From: Caldimonas brevitalea
GTDB taxonomy: Bacteria > Pseudomonadota > Gammaproteobacteria > Burkholderiales > Burkholderiaceae_C
DNA: 64,000 bases
Direction of reading: 5' to 3'
NCBI RefSeq assembly: GCF_001017435.1
Contig: NZ_CP011371.1
Span: forward strand, 1,922,001 to 1,986,000
In this document: in pieces, positions 8,399 to 17,560 of the stretch
How the letters are laid out: the number at the start of each line of letters is the position of its first letter
How positions within the stretch are numbered: the stretch's first letter is position 1
Made by a program: the position numbers and the translations under genes
The notes under the pieces: generated by a model
What the model was told of the DNA's origin: nothing
Database searches by the model: none
The model's input: only the letters and a program-made list of their open reading frames with translations

Positions 8399-10726
8399 AT
8401 GACGCAAGAGACGATCGACCTTTTCGATGGCACCACCGGCGGCAGCGGTGGCGACGAGCTGACGCTGGCGCACTATGCCGAGCGGGCCTACCTGGAGTAC
8501 GCGCTTTCGGTGGTCAAGGGGCGCGCGCTGCCCGACGTGACCGACGGGCAAAAGCCGGTGCAGCGCCGCATCCTGTATTCGATGGCGCGCATGGGCCTGG
8601 CGTTCACGGGCGCGGCCGGCGCCAAGCCGGTCAAGAGCGCGCGCGTGGTCGGCGACGTGCTCGGTCGCTTCCATCCCCACGGCGACCAGGCCGCTTATGA
8701 CGCGCTGGTGCGGATGGCGCAGGGCTTCTCGCAGCGGTATCCGCTGATCGACGGCCAGGGCAATTTCGGCTCGCGCGACGGCGACGGCGCTGCCGCGATG
8801 CGCTACACCGAGGCGCGTCTGGCCCCGATCTCACGGCTGCTGCTCGATGAAATCGACGCCGGCACGGTCGACTTCATGCCGAACTACGACGGCTCGACCG
8901 AGGAGCCGCGGCAGCTGCCGGCACGCCTGCCTTTCGTGCTGCTCAACGGCGCGAGCGGTATCGCGGTGGGCCTGGCGACCGAGATCCCCTCGCACAACCT
9001 GCGCGAAGTGGCCGCCGCCGCGGTGGCGCTGATCAAGAACGACAAGCTGTCCGACGACGAACTGCTGGCGCTCATCCCGGGGCCCGACTTCCCCGGTGGT
9101 GGCCAGATCATCAGCAGTGCCGCCGACATCCGCGACGCCTATGCGAGCGGACGCGGTAGCCTGAAGGTGCGGGCGCGCTGGAAGATCGAAGACCTGGCGC
9201 GCGGCCAGTGGCAGCTGGTGGTCACAGAGCTGCCGCCCGGCACCAGCAGCCAGAAGGTGCTGGAAGAAATCGAGGAGCTGACCAACCCCAAGGTCAAGGC
9301 CGGCAAGAAGGCGCTGACGGCGGAGCAGCAGCAGCTGAAAGCCACCATGCTGGGCCTGCTCGACCTGGCACGCGACGAGTCGAGCAAGGACGCGCCGGTG
9401 CGGCTGGTGTTCGAGCCCAAGACCAGCCGCATCGGCCAGCAGGAACTGGTGCGCGCGCTGCTGGCCCACACCAGCCTGGAAAGCTCGGCGCCGATCAACA
9501 TGACCATGGTCGGCGGCGACGGCCGGCCGACGCAGAAGTCGCTGCGCCAGGTGCTCAGCGAGTGGATCGCGTTCCGCCTCGCGACCGTGCAGCGGCGCAC
9601 CCGCTACCGCCTCGACAAGGTGCTGGAGCGCATCCATGTGCTCGAAGGCCGCCAGCTGGTGCTGCTGAACATCGACAAGGTGATCCGCATCATCCGCAAC
9701 GCCGACGAGCCCAAGCAGGCCTTGATGGCCGAGTTCAAGCTCAGCGACCGGCAGGCCGAGGACATCCTCGAGATCCGCTTGCGTCAACTGGCCCGTTTGG
9801 AGGCCATCAAGATCGAGCAGGAGCTCAAAGAGCTGCGCACCGAGCAGGCCAAGCTGGAAGACATCCTCAACAGCCCGGCCAGCCTGCGCCGCACGGTGGT
9901 CAAGGAAATCGAAGCCGACGCCAAGCAGTTCGGCGACGAGCGCCGCACGCTGATCCAGGAAGACAAGCGCGCGGTGGCCGAGGTGCGGGTCAGCGACGAG
10001 CCGATCACCGTGGTGGTCAGCCAGAAGGGCTGGGTGCGCTCGCGGCAGGGGCATGGGCACGACGCCGCCAGTTTTGCCTTCAAGACCGGCGACGGCCTCT
10101 ATGGCACCTTCGAGTGCCGCACGGTCGACACGCTGCTGGTGTTCGGCAGCAACGGGCGCGTCTACACCGTGCCGGTCGCGTCGTTGCCAGGCGCGCGCGG
10201 CGACGGCCAGCCGGTCACGACCATGATCGAGCTGGAAGCCGGTTCGCACCCGGCCCACTATTACGCCGGCCCGCCCGACACGGTGCTGCTGCTCGCCAGC
10301 ACGGCCGGCTACGGGCTGATGGCCAAGATGGGCGACATGATGTCGCGCCAAAAAGGCGGCAAGAGCTTTTTGACGCTGGAGGAAGACGGCAAGCTGCTGC
10401 CGCCCAGCCCGGTGGGCGCCGCATCGAAGGTGGCCTGTTTGTCGATGCTGGGCCGATTGCTGGTGTTCGCGCTCGACGAACTCAAGCTGCAGCCCAACGG
10501 CGGCCGCGGGCTGACGCTGATGGAGGTGGACGAGAAGGACCCGCTGGTGTCGGTGGCCGCTTTCGGCGTCGCGCTGCGGGTGCTCGGCACCGGCCGGGGC
10601 GGCAAGGCGCGCGACGAGCAGGTCAAGGGCGCCGCGCTGACCCCTTATGTCGGCAAGCGGGCCCGCAAGGGCAAGGCCGCAGACCTGGGCATGAAACCGC
10701 AGCGTGTCCTCGCCGGCGATAGCTGA
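8399..10726 (+). CDS. parC: DNA topoisomerase IV subunit A
   Basis: 775 residues. Breakage-reunion subunit of topoisomerase IV. The catalytic Tyr is at 136 in [10 protein letters not shown]. The quinolone-resistance region reads [13 protein letters not shown], with Gln97 and Asp101 where E. coli ParC has Ser80 and Glu84. The coiled-coil part ([20 protein letters not shown]) precedes a C-terminal domain of only a few beta-pinwheel blades and no GyrA-box, which separates it from GyrA. It is 15 bp after the acetyltransferase, in the parE operon. Confidence 0.97.
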   Translation: MTQETIDLFDGTTGGSGGDELTLAHYAERAYLEYALSVVKGRALPDVTDGQKPVQRRILYSMARMGLAFTGAAGAKPVKSARVVGDVLGRFHPHGDQAAYDALVRMAQGFSQRYPLIDGQGNFGSRDGDGAAAMRYTEARLAPISRLLLDEIDAGTVDFMPNYDGSTEEPRQLPARLPFVLLNGASGIAVGLATEIPSHNLREVAAAAVALIKNDKLSDDELLALIPGPDFPGGGQIISSAADIRDAYASGRGSLKVRARWKIEDLARGQWQLVVTELPPGTSSQKVLEEIEELTNPKVKAGKKALTAEQQQLKATMLGLLDLARDESSKDAPVRLVFEPKTSRIGQQELVRALLAHTSLESSAPINMTMVGGDGRPTQKSLRQVLSEWIAFRLATVQRRTRYRLDKVLERIHVLEGRQLVLLNIDKVIRIIRNADEPKQALMAEFKLSDRQAEDILEIRLRQLARLEAIKIEQELKELRTEQAKLEDILNSPASLRRTVVKEIEADAKQFGDERRTLIQEDKRAVAEVRVSDEPITVVVSQKGWVRSRQGHGHDAASFAFKTGDGLYGTFECRTVDTLLVFGSNGRVYTVPVASLPGARGDGQPVTTMIELEAGSHPAHYYAGPPDTVLLLASTAGYGLMAKMGDMMSRQKGGKSFLTLEEDGKLLPPSPVGAASKVACLSMLGRLLVFALDELKLQPNGGRGLTLMEVDEKDPLVSVAAFGVALRVLGTGRGGKARDEQVKGAALTPYVGKRARKGKAADLGMKPQRVLAGDS

Positions 10727-10747
10727 CCGGGGGCGGCGCCCCGGACC

Positions 10748-11092
10748 TCAGCGCACCCGGCGCAAACGCTTCACGTTGGCGTTGACGGTGCTGCTGTAGG
10801 GCAGCAGCGCCTGGTTGGCGGTGCGCACCCACTGTGTGGTGTGGCGCTGGTTGGGGCGCCATGTCGTGGCCGACCAGGGCTGCAGCAGCGTCGGCCACAG
10901 CGCGAACCAGGTGCTCCACCAGGCCTGGCTGCCGGCCAGCATCTTCTCCCACACCATCCGCTGCGACTCCAGCACCGTGGTGGCGGGCCAGGGCCACGGC
11001 GCAGCCATCAGCTGAAGCCGGCGCGAGATGACTTCGGGGGCGCCGTTGCCGATGTGCATCGAACGGGTCCAGAACGTGTGCCAGGGAACCAT
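10748..11092 (-). CDS. Small Trp-rich protein, possibly a granule-associated phasin
   Basis: 114 residues with about 13 Trp, including a WPWPATTVLESQRMVWEKM segment and WWSTWFALW, then a basic C-terminus (NVKRLRRVR). Helical, amphipathic Trp-rich proteins of about 110 residues annotated as polyhydroxyalkanoate granule-associated phasins occur in Burkholderiales; the resemblance here is in length and the VxEKMxAxQxxWW-type pattern, so the assignment is tentative. No signal peptide. It is convergent with parC (21 bp apart) and lies 140 bp downstream of dsbB. Confidence 0.6.
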   Translation of the reverse strand: MVPWHTFWTRSMHIGNGAPEVISRRLQLMAAPWPWPATTVLESQRMVWEKMLAGSQAWWSTWFALWPTLLQPWSATTWRPNQRHTTQWVRTANQALLPYSSTVNANVKRLRRVR

Positions 11093-11232
11093 GAGTTATT
11101 TCCTCCGCGCTGCTGTGGCGAACGGGGACCGCGGGATGCGGGCCCCTGGCTCAGCTTAGCGGTGGGGTGGCCATGGCGGCCGGCCGTGTCCTCCTGCGGC
11201 GTAGGGCTACCACGCTGACGCAGGCCGCGGGT

Positions 11233-11712
11233 TCAAGGCCGCGGGCGCACCACCACGACCCCGCAGGCGAGCAGCAGCAAGGCGTACAGGCCGAGGCTCC
11301 AGTATTCGTAGGGCAGGCCCAGCAAGGTCACGGCCGCATCGGCGCAAGACGCCTTGACGCGGAACACGAAGGGCAGGGCTTGTTCGAGCTTGAGTGCCTG
11401 GATGATCTTGTCGGCCAGCGTCAGGCTGCATGAAAACGACTGCGACGCCACCGTGTGCTGGTAGACCGCAGCGGCGATGCCGCTGCCGGCCGCCAGTGCG
11501 GTCAGCCCGGCCAGCACTCGGCGCAGTGCCGGCGCCTTGACGGCCCATGCGAGGCCCGCCAGCAGGGCCATCAGCACAAAGATGACCCGCTGCAAGATGC
11601 ACCAGGGGCACGGGGCCATGCCGAACTGGTATTGGGACACGAGCGCCGCGGCCACCGCGGCAAGGCTGGCCAGGCAGGTGAAGCCGAGCAGGCGAGAGGC
11701 AGTAGGGCGCAA
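11233..11712 (-). CDS. dsbB: Disulfide bond formation protein DsbB
   Basis: 159 residues with four membrane segments. DsbB reoxidises periplasmic DsbA and passes electrons to ubiquinone. The first redox pair is CPWC at residues 35-38, immediately followed by the QR motif involved in quinone binding; the second periplasmic pair is Cys95 and Cys123. Length is normal for the betaproteobacterial form. It follows ridA by 35 bp on the minus strand. Confidence 0.95.
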   Translation of the reverse strand: MRPTASRLLGFTCLASLAAVAAALVSQYQFGMAPCPWCILQRVIFVLMALLAGLAWAVKAPALRRVLAGLTALAAGSGIAAAVYQHTVASQSFSCSLTLADKIIQALKLEQALPFVFRVKASCADAAVTLLGLPYEYWSLGLYALLLLACGVVVVRPRP

Positions 11713-11747
11713 GACGGGGCTCCGCGGACAGGACCGGTCAGGGTGGG

Positions 11748-12203
11748 TTATTCGATCTCGGCGATCAGGTCGATCTCGACACAGGCCCCCAGCGGGACTT
11801 GCGCCACGCCGAAGGCGCTGCGGGCATGTGCGCCCTTGTCACCGAAGACTTCGGCGAACAGCTCCGACGCACCGTTGGTGACCAGGTGCTGCTCGGTGTA
11901 GTCGCCGGTGCTGTTGACCAGGCTCAACAGCTTGACGATGCGCTTGACGCGGTTCAGGTCGCCCACGGCCGCCTGCAAGGTGCCCATCAAATCGATCGCG
12001 ACGGCGCGCGCGGCGGCCTTGCCGTCAGCGGTCGAAAGGTCTTTGCCGAGTTGGCCCACCCACGGCTTGCCCTCGCGCTTGGCAATGTGCCCGGAGGTGA
12101 ACACCAGCGAGCCGCTGATCACATAGGGCACGTACGCCGCGACGGGCGTCGCCACAGGCGGCAGTTCGATGGCAAGCGCTTTGAGCCGGTCGTAGACGGA
12201 CAT
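11748..12203 (-). CDS. RidA family protein
   Basis: 151 residues. The RidA/YjgF fold is indicated by SGSLVFTSGHIAKREG, the LNRVKRIVKLLSLVNS strand-helix and the conserved end ARSAFGVAQVPLGACVEID, including the Arg that binds the substrate carboxylate. Family members hydrolyse reactive enamine/imine intermediates from PLP enzymes. This longer version (about 150 residues, with an N-terminal extension) belongs to a subgroup whose imine deaminase activity varies. The gene is divergent from comEC across a 156-bp gap. Confidence 0.88.
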   Translation of the reverse strand: MSVYDRLKALAIELPPVATPVAAYVPYVISGSLVFTSGHIAKREGKPWVGQLGKDLSTADGKAAARAVAIDLMGTLQAAVGDLNRVKRIVKLLSLVNSTGDYTEQHLVTNGASELFAEVFGDKGAHARSAFGVAQVPLGACVEIDLIAEIE

Positions 12204-12359
12204 GGTGCAGATCTTCCTTGGTGACGAGGCGGCCATCCTACACTCGCCGCCCGTTCGCGAGCAGCGCCGACGTGCTGCGCGTGCGCCGTCGGCGGATATC
12301 CGGCCGCGGCGCACCTCGCCCTACACTCGCGCGACAAACAGAGCCGCAGGGAGGCGAGG

Positions 12360-14885
12360 GTGCAGGAGCACGGGCAGACGGACGTCCAGGGGGGCGGGTG
12401 CGCGCATGGCGGGGCCCACCGGCATGCCGGCGCGACCGGTCCGATGTTCGTCTGGCTGCTGCCGGCGGCCGGCCTGCTCGGCGTGTTCGGGCAACTGCAA
12501 CAGCGCGGGTTGTGGCCGTGGTGGCTCTACGTGGGCGTCGCCGTGCTTGGATGCGCCAGCTGCGTGCCATCACGTCGGCGCTGGCCGCACGTCGCGGCGG
12601 TCGTGGCGGCGTTGGCCTGCGGCTGGGCCTGGGCCGGCCTGCAAGGTGGTGTGCGACTGGCCGACCGGCTGCCGCACGCACTGGAAGGCGTTGACCTGGT
12701 TGTGACCGGCCTCGTCGCAAGCCTGCCGCAGCGCACGCCCGGGGGCCTGCGCATGCGCTTCGAACCGGAGGGAGCCACCCACGAGGGACGGCCGGTGCGT
12801 TTGCCGCGCGCGGTGCTGCTGTCGTGGTACAGCGCGCGCTGGCCCGGCAGCGGCGCCGATGACAGCGCCAGCGACGCGAGTCGCCCAGCGTCCGACGCAC
12901 CCGAGTTGCCCCGGGCCGGACAGCGTTGGCGCTTGTCGGTGCGGCTGAAGCAGCCGCACGGCCTGCAAAACCCGCAGGGCTTCGACTATGAGCTGTGGCT
13001 GTTCGAGCAGGGCCTGGGCGCCACCGGCTACGTGCGCACCGGCAAGGGCGCTGCCCGGGCGGCCCTGCTCGACGAGCGGGCCGGCTCGCTGTTGCAGCAG
13101 GGACGGCAGCGCGTGCGTGACGCGATTGAGCGGCAAGTGCCCGACGCGCGCCTTGCGGGCGTGCTGGCCGCGCTGGTGGTCGGCGACCAGGCGTCGATCG
13201 CACAGGAAGACTGGGAGGTGTTCCGCGTCACCGGCGTGGCCCACCTGATGGCCATCAGTGGCTTGCACGTGACCCTGTTCGCCTGGCTCGCGGTACAGGC
13301 CCTGGGCCGGGCCTGGCGCTGCTGGCCGGCGGGCTTGCTGCGCGTGCCCGCGCCCGTCGCGGCCCGCTGGGGCGGGTTGGCGGCGGCGACCGCCTATGCA
13401 CTGTTCGCCGGATGGGGTCTGCCGGCGCAGCGCACCATCTGCATGCTGGCGGCTGCACAGCTGATCGCCGCGTCCGGGCGCCGCTGGCCCTGGCCGCTGG
13501 TGCTGCTGTGGTCGGCCGTGCCGGTGACGCTGTTCGACCCGTGGGCGCTGCTGCAGCCCGGGTTCTGGCTGTCGTTCGCGGCGGTCGGTCTGTTGTTGGC
13601 GACCGGCGACGCCGGCCGCCCCCTCGCGCCGCCGCCGGCCGGGGCGCGCCTCGCGCTCGCGTTGCGCGCCGTGCGGCGCTGGGCGGCGGGCGGTGTGCGC
13701 ACCCAACTGGTCGCGACGGTCGGGCTGGCGCCGCTCACGCTGCTGTTCTTCCGGCAGCTGTCGGTGGTGGGCCTGGTCGCCAACCTGCTGGCCATCCCCT
13801 GCGTCACGCTGCTGGTGACGCCGCTGGCCCTGCTCGGGGTGTTGTGGCCGCCCCTGTGGACCGCCGCGGGCTGGGTGCTGGGCGAGCTGTGCGAGGTGCT
13901 GGCCGTGATGGCGCAGTGGCCGGGCGCCGTGTGGTCGACCGCCGCCGTCCCTGGATGGGTCAGCGCCGCGGGCCTGGCGGGCGCTTGCGTATTGGTGCTG
14001 CCCTTGCCGTGGCAGCTGCGCCTGCTGGGGCTGCCGATGCTCGCGCCGCTGCTGTGGCCCGCCGTCGTGCGCCCGGCCACGGGTGCTTTTGAAGTGATCG
14101 CGCTCGATGTCGGGCAAGGCGGCGCGGTGGTGGTGCGCACCGCACGCCACACCCTGCTGTACGACACCGGCCCCAGCTATTCGAGCGAAAGCGACGCGGG
14201 CGAGCGGGTGCTGCTGCCAGTGTTGCAGGCGCTGGGCGACCGGCAGCCGGACCGGCTGGTGCTGTCGCACCAGGACACCGATCACGTCGGCGGCGCGCTC
14301 GCCGTGCTGGACGCGCATCCCGACGTGCAGGTGTCGAGTTCGATCGACGCGGCGCACCCCCTGCGGCAGCGCGTGGCGCGGCACACACCCTGCCACGCCG
14401 GGCAGTCCTGGCGCTGGGACGGTGTGCGCTTCGACGTGCTGCACCCTGCGTCCGACCAAGCGGCCCCGCCGCTGCGGCCCAACCAGGTCTCGTGCGTGCT
14501 GAAGGTCAGCAACGGCCGCCACAGCGCGTTGCTGGCGGGCGACATCGAGCGTGGTGAGGAGGCGCGCCTTGTGAGCCAGGCCGGCACCGCCCTGGCCGCC
14601 GACCTGCTGCTGGCACCTCACCATGGCAGCAAGACCTCGAGCACCTCCGACTTCCTCGACGCGGTGCGGCCGTCGGTGGCGGTGTTCCAGGCCGGATACC
14701 GCAACCGCTTCGGGCATCCGGCGCCCTCCGTGCTGGCGCGCTACCAGGTGCGCGGCATCGCGCTGGTGACCAGCCCGGCCTGCGGTGCCTACCGCTGGAC
14801 CGCGGGCCGCGGCGAGTGCGAGCGTGACCTGCGGCGCCGTTACTGGCACCATCGGATGCCGGACCCTTCCGACGGCGGGGACTGA
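12360..14885 (+). CDS. comEC: ComEC/Rec2 DNA internalization protein
   Basis: 841 residues. ComEC forms the inner-membrane channel for single-stranded DNA during natural transformation. An N-terminal membrane region and OB-like domain lead to the competence core (VTGVAHLMAISGLHVTLFAW, near residue 290), several further membrane helices, and a C-terminal metallo-beta-lactamase domain with LDVGQGGAVVV and SHQDTDHVGG, probably the nuclease that degrades the non-transforming strand. GTG at 12360 was chosen because GGAGG lies 5 bases upstream; ATG 12444 is an alternative without such a site. Confidence 0.92.
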   Translation: MQEHGQTDVQGGGCAHGGAHRHAGATGPMFVWLLPAAGLLGVFGQLQQRGLWPWWLYVGVAVLGCASCVPSRRRWPHVAAVVAALACGWAWAGLQGGVRLADRLPHALEGVDLVVTGLVASLPQRTPGGLRMRFEPEGATHEGRPVRLPRAVLLSWYSARWPGSGADDSASDASRPASDAPELPRAGQRWRLSVRLKQPHGLQNPQGFDYELWLFEQGLGATGYVRTGKGAARAALLDERAGSLLQQGRQRVRDAIERQVPDARLAGVLAALVVGDQASIAQEDWEVFRVTGVAHLMAISGLHVTLFAWLAVQALGRAWRCWPAGLLRVPAPVAARWGGLAAATAYALFAGWGLPAQRTICMLAAAQLIAASGRRWPWPLVLLWSAVPVTLFDPWALLQPGFWLSFAAVGLLLATGDAGRPLAPPPAGARLALALRAVRRWAAGGVRTQLVATVGLAPLTLLFFRQLSVVGLVANLLAIPCVTLLVTPLALLGVLWPPLWTAAGWVLGELCEVLAVMAQWPGAVWSTAAVPGWVSAAGLAGACVLVLPLPWQLRLLGLPMLAPLLWPAVVRPATGAFEVIALDVGQGGAVVVRTARHTLLYDTGPSYSSESDAGERVLLPVLQALGDRQPDRLVLSHQDTDHVGGALAVLDAHPDVQVSSSIDAAHPLRQRVARHTPCHAGQSWRWDGVRFDVLHPASDQAAPPLRPNQVSCVLKVSNGRHSALLAGDIERGEEARLVSQAGTALAADLLLAPHHGSKTSSTSDFLDAVRPSVAVFQAGYRNRFGHPAPSVLARYQVRGIALVTSPACGAYRWTAGRGECERDLRRRYWHHRMPDPSDGGD

Positions 14886-14936
14886 TGAAAGCGGCATGAG
14901 GCCTGCTTCTTGCTAAAGGACCCGCGGAGACACACG

Positions 14937-16373
14937 ATGCAATCCCAGTTCGACGAAATGCACGCGACCAGTGCCACGGTGCGCGACCACTACCGCACGT
15001 ACGACCGCTGGCTGGCGTCGCAGCCGCGTGACGTGATGCGCTCGCGGCGCGAAGAAGCCGAGATGATCTTCCGGCGTGTCGGCATCACCTTCGCGATCTA
15101 TGGCGAGAAAGACGAGAACGGCGCGGGCACCGAGCGGCTGATTCCGTTCGACCTGATCCCGCGCATCATCCCGGCGCATGAATGGCGCGAGATGGAGCGG
15201 GGCCTGACGCAACGGGTGACCGCGCTCAACCGTTTCATCCACGACATCTACCACGACCAGGCCATCATCAAGGCCGGTTTGATCCCGCCCGAGCAGGTGT
15301 TCGGCAACGCGCAGTTCCGGCCCGAGATGCTGGGGGTGGAAGTGCCGTGCCGCGTCTATGCGCACATCGCCGGGATCGACCTGGTACGCGCCGGCAACCC
15401 GGACGGCAGTGGCACCTACTACGTGCTCGAAGACAACCTGCGCGTGCCCAGCGGCGTCAGCTACATGCTGGAGAACCGCAAGATGACGATGCGGCTGTTC
15501 CCCGAGTTGTTCAGCGAACACCGCATCGCGCCGGTCGACCACTATCCCGACCTGTTGCTGGAGACGCTGCGCACGGCCGCGCCGGCCGGTGTCAGCGAGC
15601 CGACCGTGGTGGTGCTGACGCCCGGCATGTACAACTCGGCGTACTTCGAGCATGCCTTTCTGGCGCAGCAGATGGGCGTCGAGCTGGTCGAGGGCCAGGA
15701 CTTGTTCGTCAAGGACAACTTCATCTACATGCGCACCACGCGCGGCCCGAAGCGGGTCGACGTGATCTATCGCCGCGTCGACGACGACTTCCTCGACCCC
15801 CTCGCCTTCCGGCCCGATTCGACGCTGGGCTGCGCCGGGCTGTTGAGCGTCTACCGGGCCGGCAACGTCGGCTTGTGCAATGCCATCGGCACCGGCATCG
15901 CCGACGACAAATCCATCTATCCCTATGTGCCCAAGATGATCGAGTTCTACCTCGGTGAGAAGCCGGTGCTCAACAACGTGCCGACCTATTTGTGTCGAGA
16001 GCCCGAGGACCTGGCCTATGTGCTGGCCCACCTCGACCAACTGGTCGTCAAGGAAGTGCATGGCGCGGGCGGCTACGGCATGTTGATCGGCCCGACGGCC
16101 AGCCGGCAGGAAGTGGAAGAGTTCCGGGCCCGGCTGCAGGCCGACCCGGCGCGCTACATCGCCCAGCCCACCTTGTCGTTGTCGACCTGTCCCACGTTCG
16201 TCGAGAGTGGCATCGCGCCGCGCCACATCGACCTGCGGCCGTTCGTGTTGAGCGGCAAGACAGTGCAGATGGTGCCGGGCGGTCTGACCCGCGTGGCGCT
16301 CAAGGAAGGCTCGCTGGTGGTCAACAGCAGCCAGGGCGGTGGGACCAAGGACACCTGGGTGCTGGAGGGATGA
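14937..16373 (+). CDS. Circularly permuted ATP-grasp type 2 protein
   Basis: 478 residues. Opening YDRWLASQPRDVMRSRREEA and the conserved blocks RIIPAHEWREMERGLTQRV, YYVLEDNLRVPSGVSYMLEN and VIYRRVDDDFLDPLAF are typical of the CP_ATPgrasp_2 (DUF404/407) family. These are predicted amide- or peptide-ligases encoded beside alpha-E and transglutaminase genes; no reaction has been proven to my knowledge. Start 14937 is preferred because CGGAG lies upstream. The last codons contain GGAGGGATGAGCG, which can serve as the ribosome-binding site of the ORF beginning at 16377. Confidence 0.9.
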   Translation: MQSQFDEMHATSATVRDHYRTYDRWLASQPRDVMRSRREEAEMIFRRVGITFAIYGEKDENGAGTERLIPFDLIPRIIPAHEWREMERGLTQRVTALNRFIHDIYHDQAIIKAGLIPPEQVFGNAQFRPEMLGVEVPCRVYAHIAGIDLVRAGNPDGSGTYYVLEDNLRVPSGVSYMLENRKMTMRLFPELFSEHRIAPVDHYPDLLLETLRTAAPAGVSEPTVVVLTPGMYNSAYFEHAFLAQQMGVELVEGQDLFVKDNFIYMRTTRGPKRVDVIYRRVDDDFLDPLAFRPDSTLGCAGLLSVYRAGNVGLCNAIGTGIADDKSIYPYVPKMIEFYLGEKPVLNNVPTYLCREPEDLAYVLAHLDQLVVKEVHGAGGYGMLIGPTASRQEVEEFRARLQADPARYIAQPTLSLSTCPTFVESGIAPRHIDLRPFVLSGKTVQMVPGGLTRVALKEGSLVVNSSQGGGTKDTWVLEG

Positions 16374-16375
16374 GC

Positions 16376-16434
16376 GATGCTATCTAGGACCGCCGATCAC
16401 TTGTTCTGGATGGCCCGGTACATGGAGCGGGCGG
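16376..16434 (+). repeat. Direct repeat, copy 1 (duplicated start of the alpha-E gene)
   Basis: The 52 bases 16376-16427 are identical to 16524-16575; after one mismatch (C at 16428 against A at 16576) six more bases match. The repeat covers the first 17 codons of the alpha-E gene including its ATG. Period is 148 bp. Copy 1 retains a good ribosome-binding site (GGAGGG in the end of the ATP-grasp gene), so it looks like the ancestral start, now cut off from its gene. Confidence 0.93.
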
Positions 16435-16535
16435 GTCAGCCGGCCTTGGCCGGCTGCGGCGTAGCCGGTACAGCACAGCACACGCGGCAGCGTGCGGCGG
16501 GGTTCTCCGCCCTGGGAGTCGAAGATGCTATCTAG
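16377..16535 (+). pseudogene. Orphan 52-codon ORF from the duplicated alpha-E start
   Basis: The first repeat copy opens with the alpha-E N-terminus (MLSRTADHLFWMARYMERA) and then continues in frame through the inserted 96 bp as unrelated sequence (GQPALAGCGVAGTAQ...), ending at TAG 16533-16535 inside copy 2. Because 148 is not a multiple of three, it is out of frame with the true gene and stops 10 bp after the true ATG. It may be a non-functional remnant or act as a leader ORF translationally coupled to the alpha-E start. Confidence 0.7.
16437..16456. repeat. Perfect 9-bp palindromic hairpin between the repeat copies
   Basis: CAGCCGGCC TT GGCCGGCTG, a perfect inverted repeat with a two-base spacer, placed directly after repeat copy 1. 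It is followed by weaker hairpins (GCACACGC..GCGTGC and GGCGG..CCGCC). No T-run follows, so it is not a classical terminator. Confidence 0.8.
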
Positions 16536-16582
16536 GACCGCCGATCACTTGTTCTGGATGGCCCGGTACATGGAGAGGGCGG
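16524..16582 (+). repeat. Direct repeat, copy 2 (functional alpha-E start)
   Basis: Second copy of the 59-base repeat. It continues into the full alpha-E reading frame. A GGGAG located 6 bases before the ATG at 16525 provides its ribosome-binding site. Confidence 0.93.
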
Positions 16583-17484
16583 AGAACACCGCCCGCATGT
16601 TGGACGTCAACTACCAGACCGCGCTGCTGCCGCAATCGGCGGGGGTGGCTGAACTGGGCTGGAAGGGGCTGTTGAGCATCTCCGAGCTGACAAGCGACTT
16701 CTCAGAGCGTTACGACGAGGTGTCAGCGCGCAACGTGATGGACTACATGGTGCGCGACGAGAGCAATGCGTCGAGCATCGCGGCCTGTTTGCGCGCGGCA
16801 CGTGAAAACGCGCGGGCGGTGCGTGGCACGCTCACCACCGAGGTGTGGGAGACGCAAAACCAGACCTGGCTGGAGTTCAAGCGCCTGATGGACGGCGGGC
16901 GGCTGCGGCGCGACCCGGCGCAGCTGTTCGAGTGGGTCAAGTTCCGCTCGCATCTCTCGCGCGGTGTGACGCTGGGCACCATGCTGCAGGACGAAGCCTT
17001 TCACTTCCTGCGCATCGGCACCTTCCTCGAGCGGGCCGACAACACGGCGCGGCTGCTCGACGTCAAGTTCCACGCGGTGCAAAGCGAGTTCTTCGGGGCC
17101 GCCAGCCGCAAGGACCTGGAATACGACTTCTATCACTGGTCGGCGATCCTGCGGTCGGTGTCGGGCTTCGAGGTGTACCGCAAGGTCTACCGCAACGTGA
17201 TCCAGCCCGAGAAGGTCGCGGAGCTGCTCATCCTGCGCGCCGACATGCCGCGCTCGTTGGCGGCCTGCATGAACGAAGTGGTGCAGAACCTGGGCTGCGT
17301 GTCGAACGAGCAGTCGCACGAGACCTTGCGACGCGCCGGCCGGCTGCGCGCCGACCTGCAGTACGGCCGCATCGACGAGATCCTGTCGACCGGCTTGCAT
17401 GCCTTCTTGACGCAGTTTCTCGATCGCGTCGGTGAACTGGGGCTGGGGATCAGCCGCGACTTCCTGGTGCCGGCGCAAAGCTGA
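16525..17484 (+). CDS. Alpha-E domain-containing protein
   Basis: 319 residues, all-helical DUF403/alpha-E family. The start MLSRTADHLFWMARYMERAENTARMLDVN is the family's standard N-terminus, and HFLRIGTFLERADNTARLLDVK in the middle repeats the same helical signature, indicating two tandem alpha-E units. The fold is predicted to work with the neighbouring ATP-grasp and transglutaminase in an uncharacterised peptide-modification pathway. A longer open frame reaches back to 16492, but 16525 fits the family and has GGGAG upstream. The 5' end is duplicated (see repeats). Confidence 0.92.
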   Translation: MLSRTADHLFWMARYMERAENTARMLDVNYQTALLPQSAGVAELGWKGLLSISELTSDFSERYDEVSARNVMDYMVRDESNASSIAACLRAARENARAVRGTLTTEVWETQNQTWLEFKRLMDGGRLRRDPAQLFEWVKFRSHLSRGVTLGTMLQDEAFHFLRIGTFLERADNTARLLDVKFHAVQSEFFGAASRKDLEYDFYHWSAILRSVSGFEVYRKVYRNVIQPEKVAELLILRADMPRSLAACMNEVVQNLGCVSNEQSHETLRRAGRLRADLQYGRIDEILSTGLHAFLTQFLDRVGELGLGISRDFLVPAQS

Positions 17485-17560
17485 GGGGCAGGCCCCCTTG
17501 TCCGCGCCAGGCCCTTGTCGTCCCCAGCAGCACCAGCCCCGGACCGGAGACCTCCAGCAG

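Noticed and set aside
12570..14897. 775-codon minus-strand ORF opposite comEC
   Set aside because: Antisense to comEC with intact competence and MBL motifs; no recognisable domain, low-complexity Arg/Gln/Gly composition.
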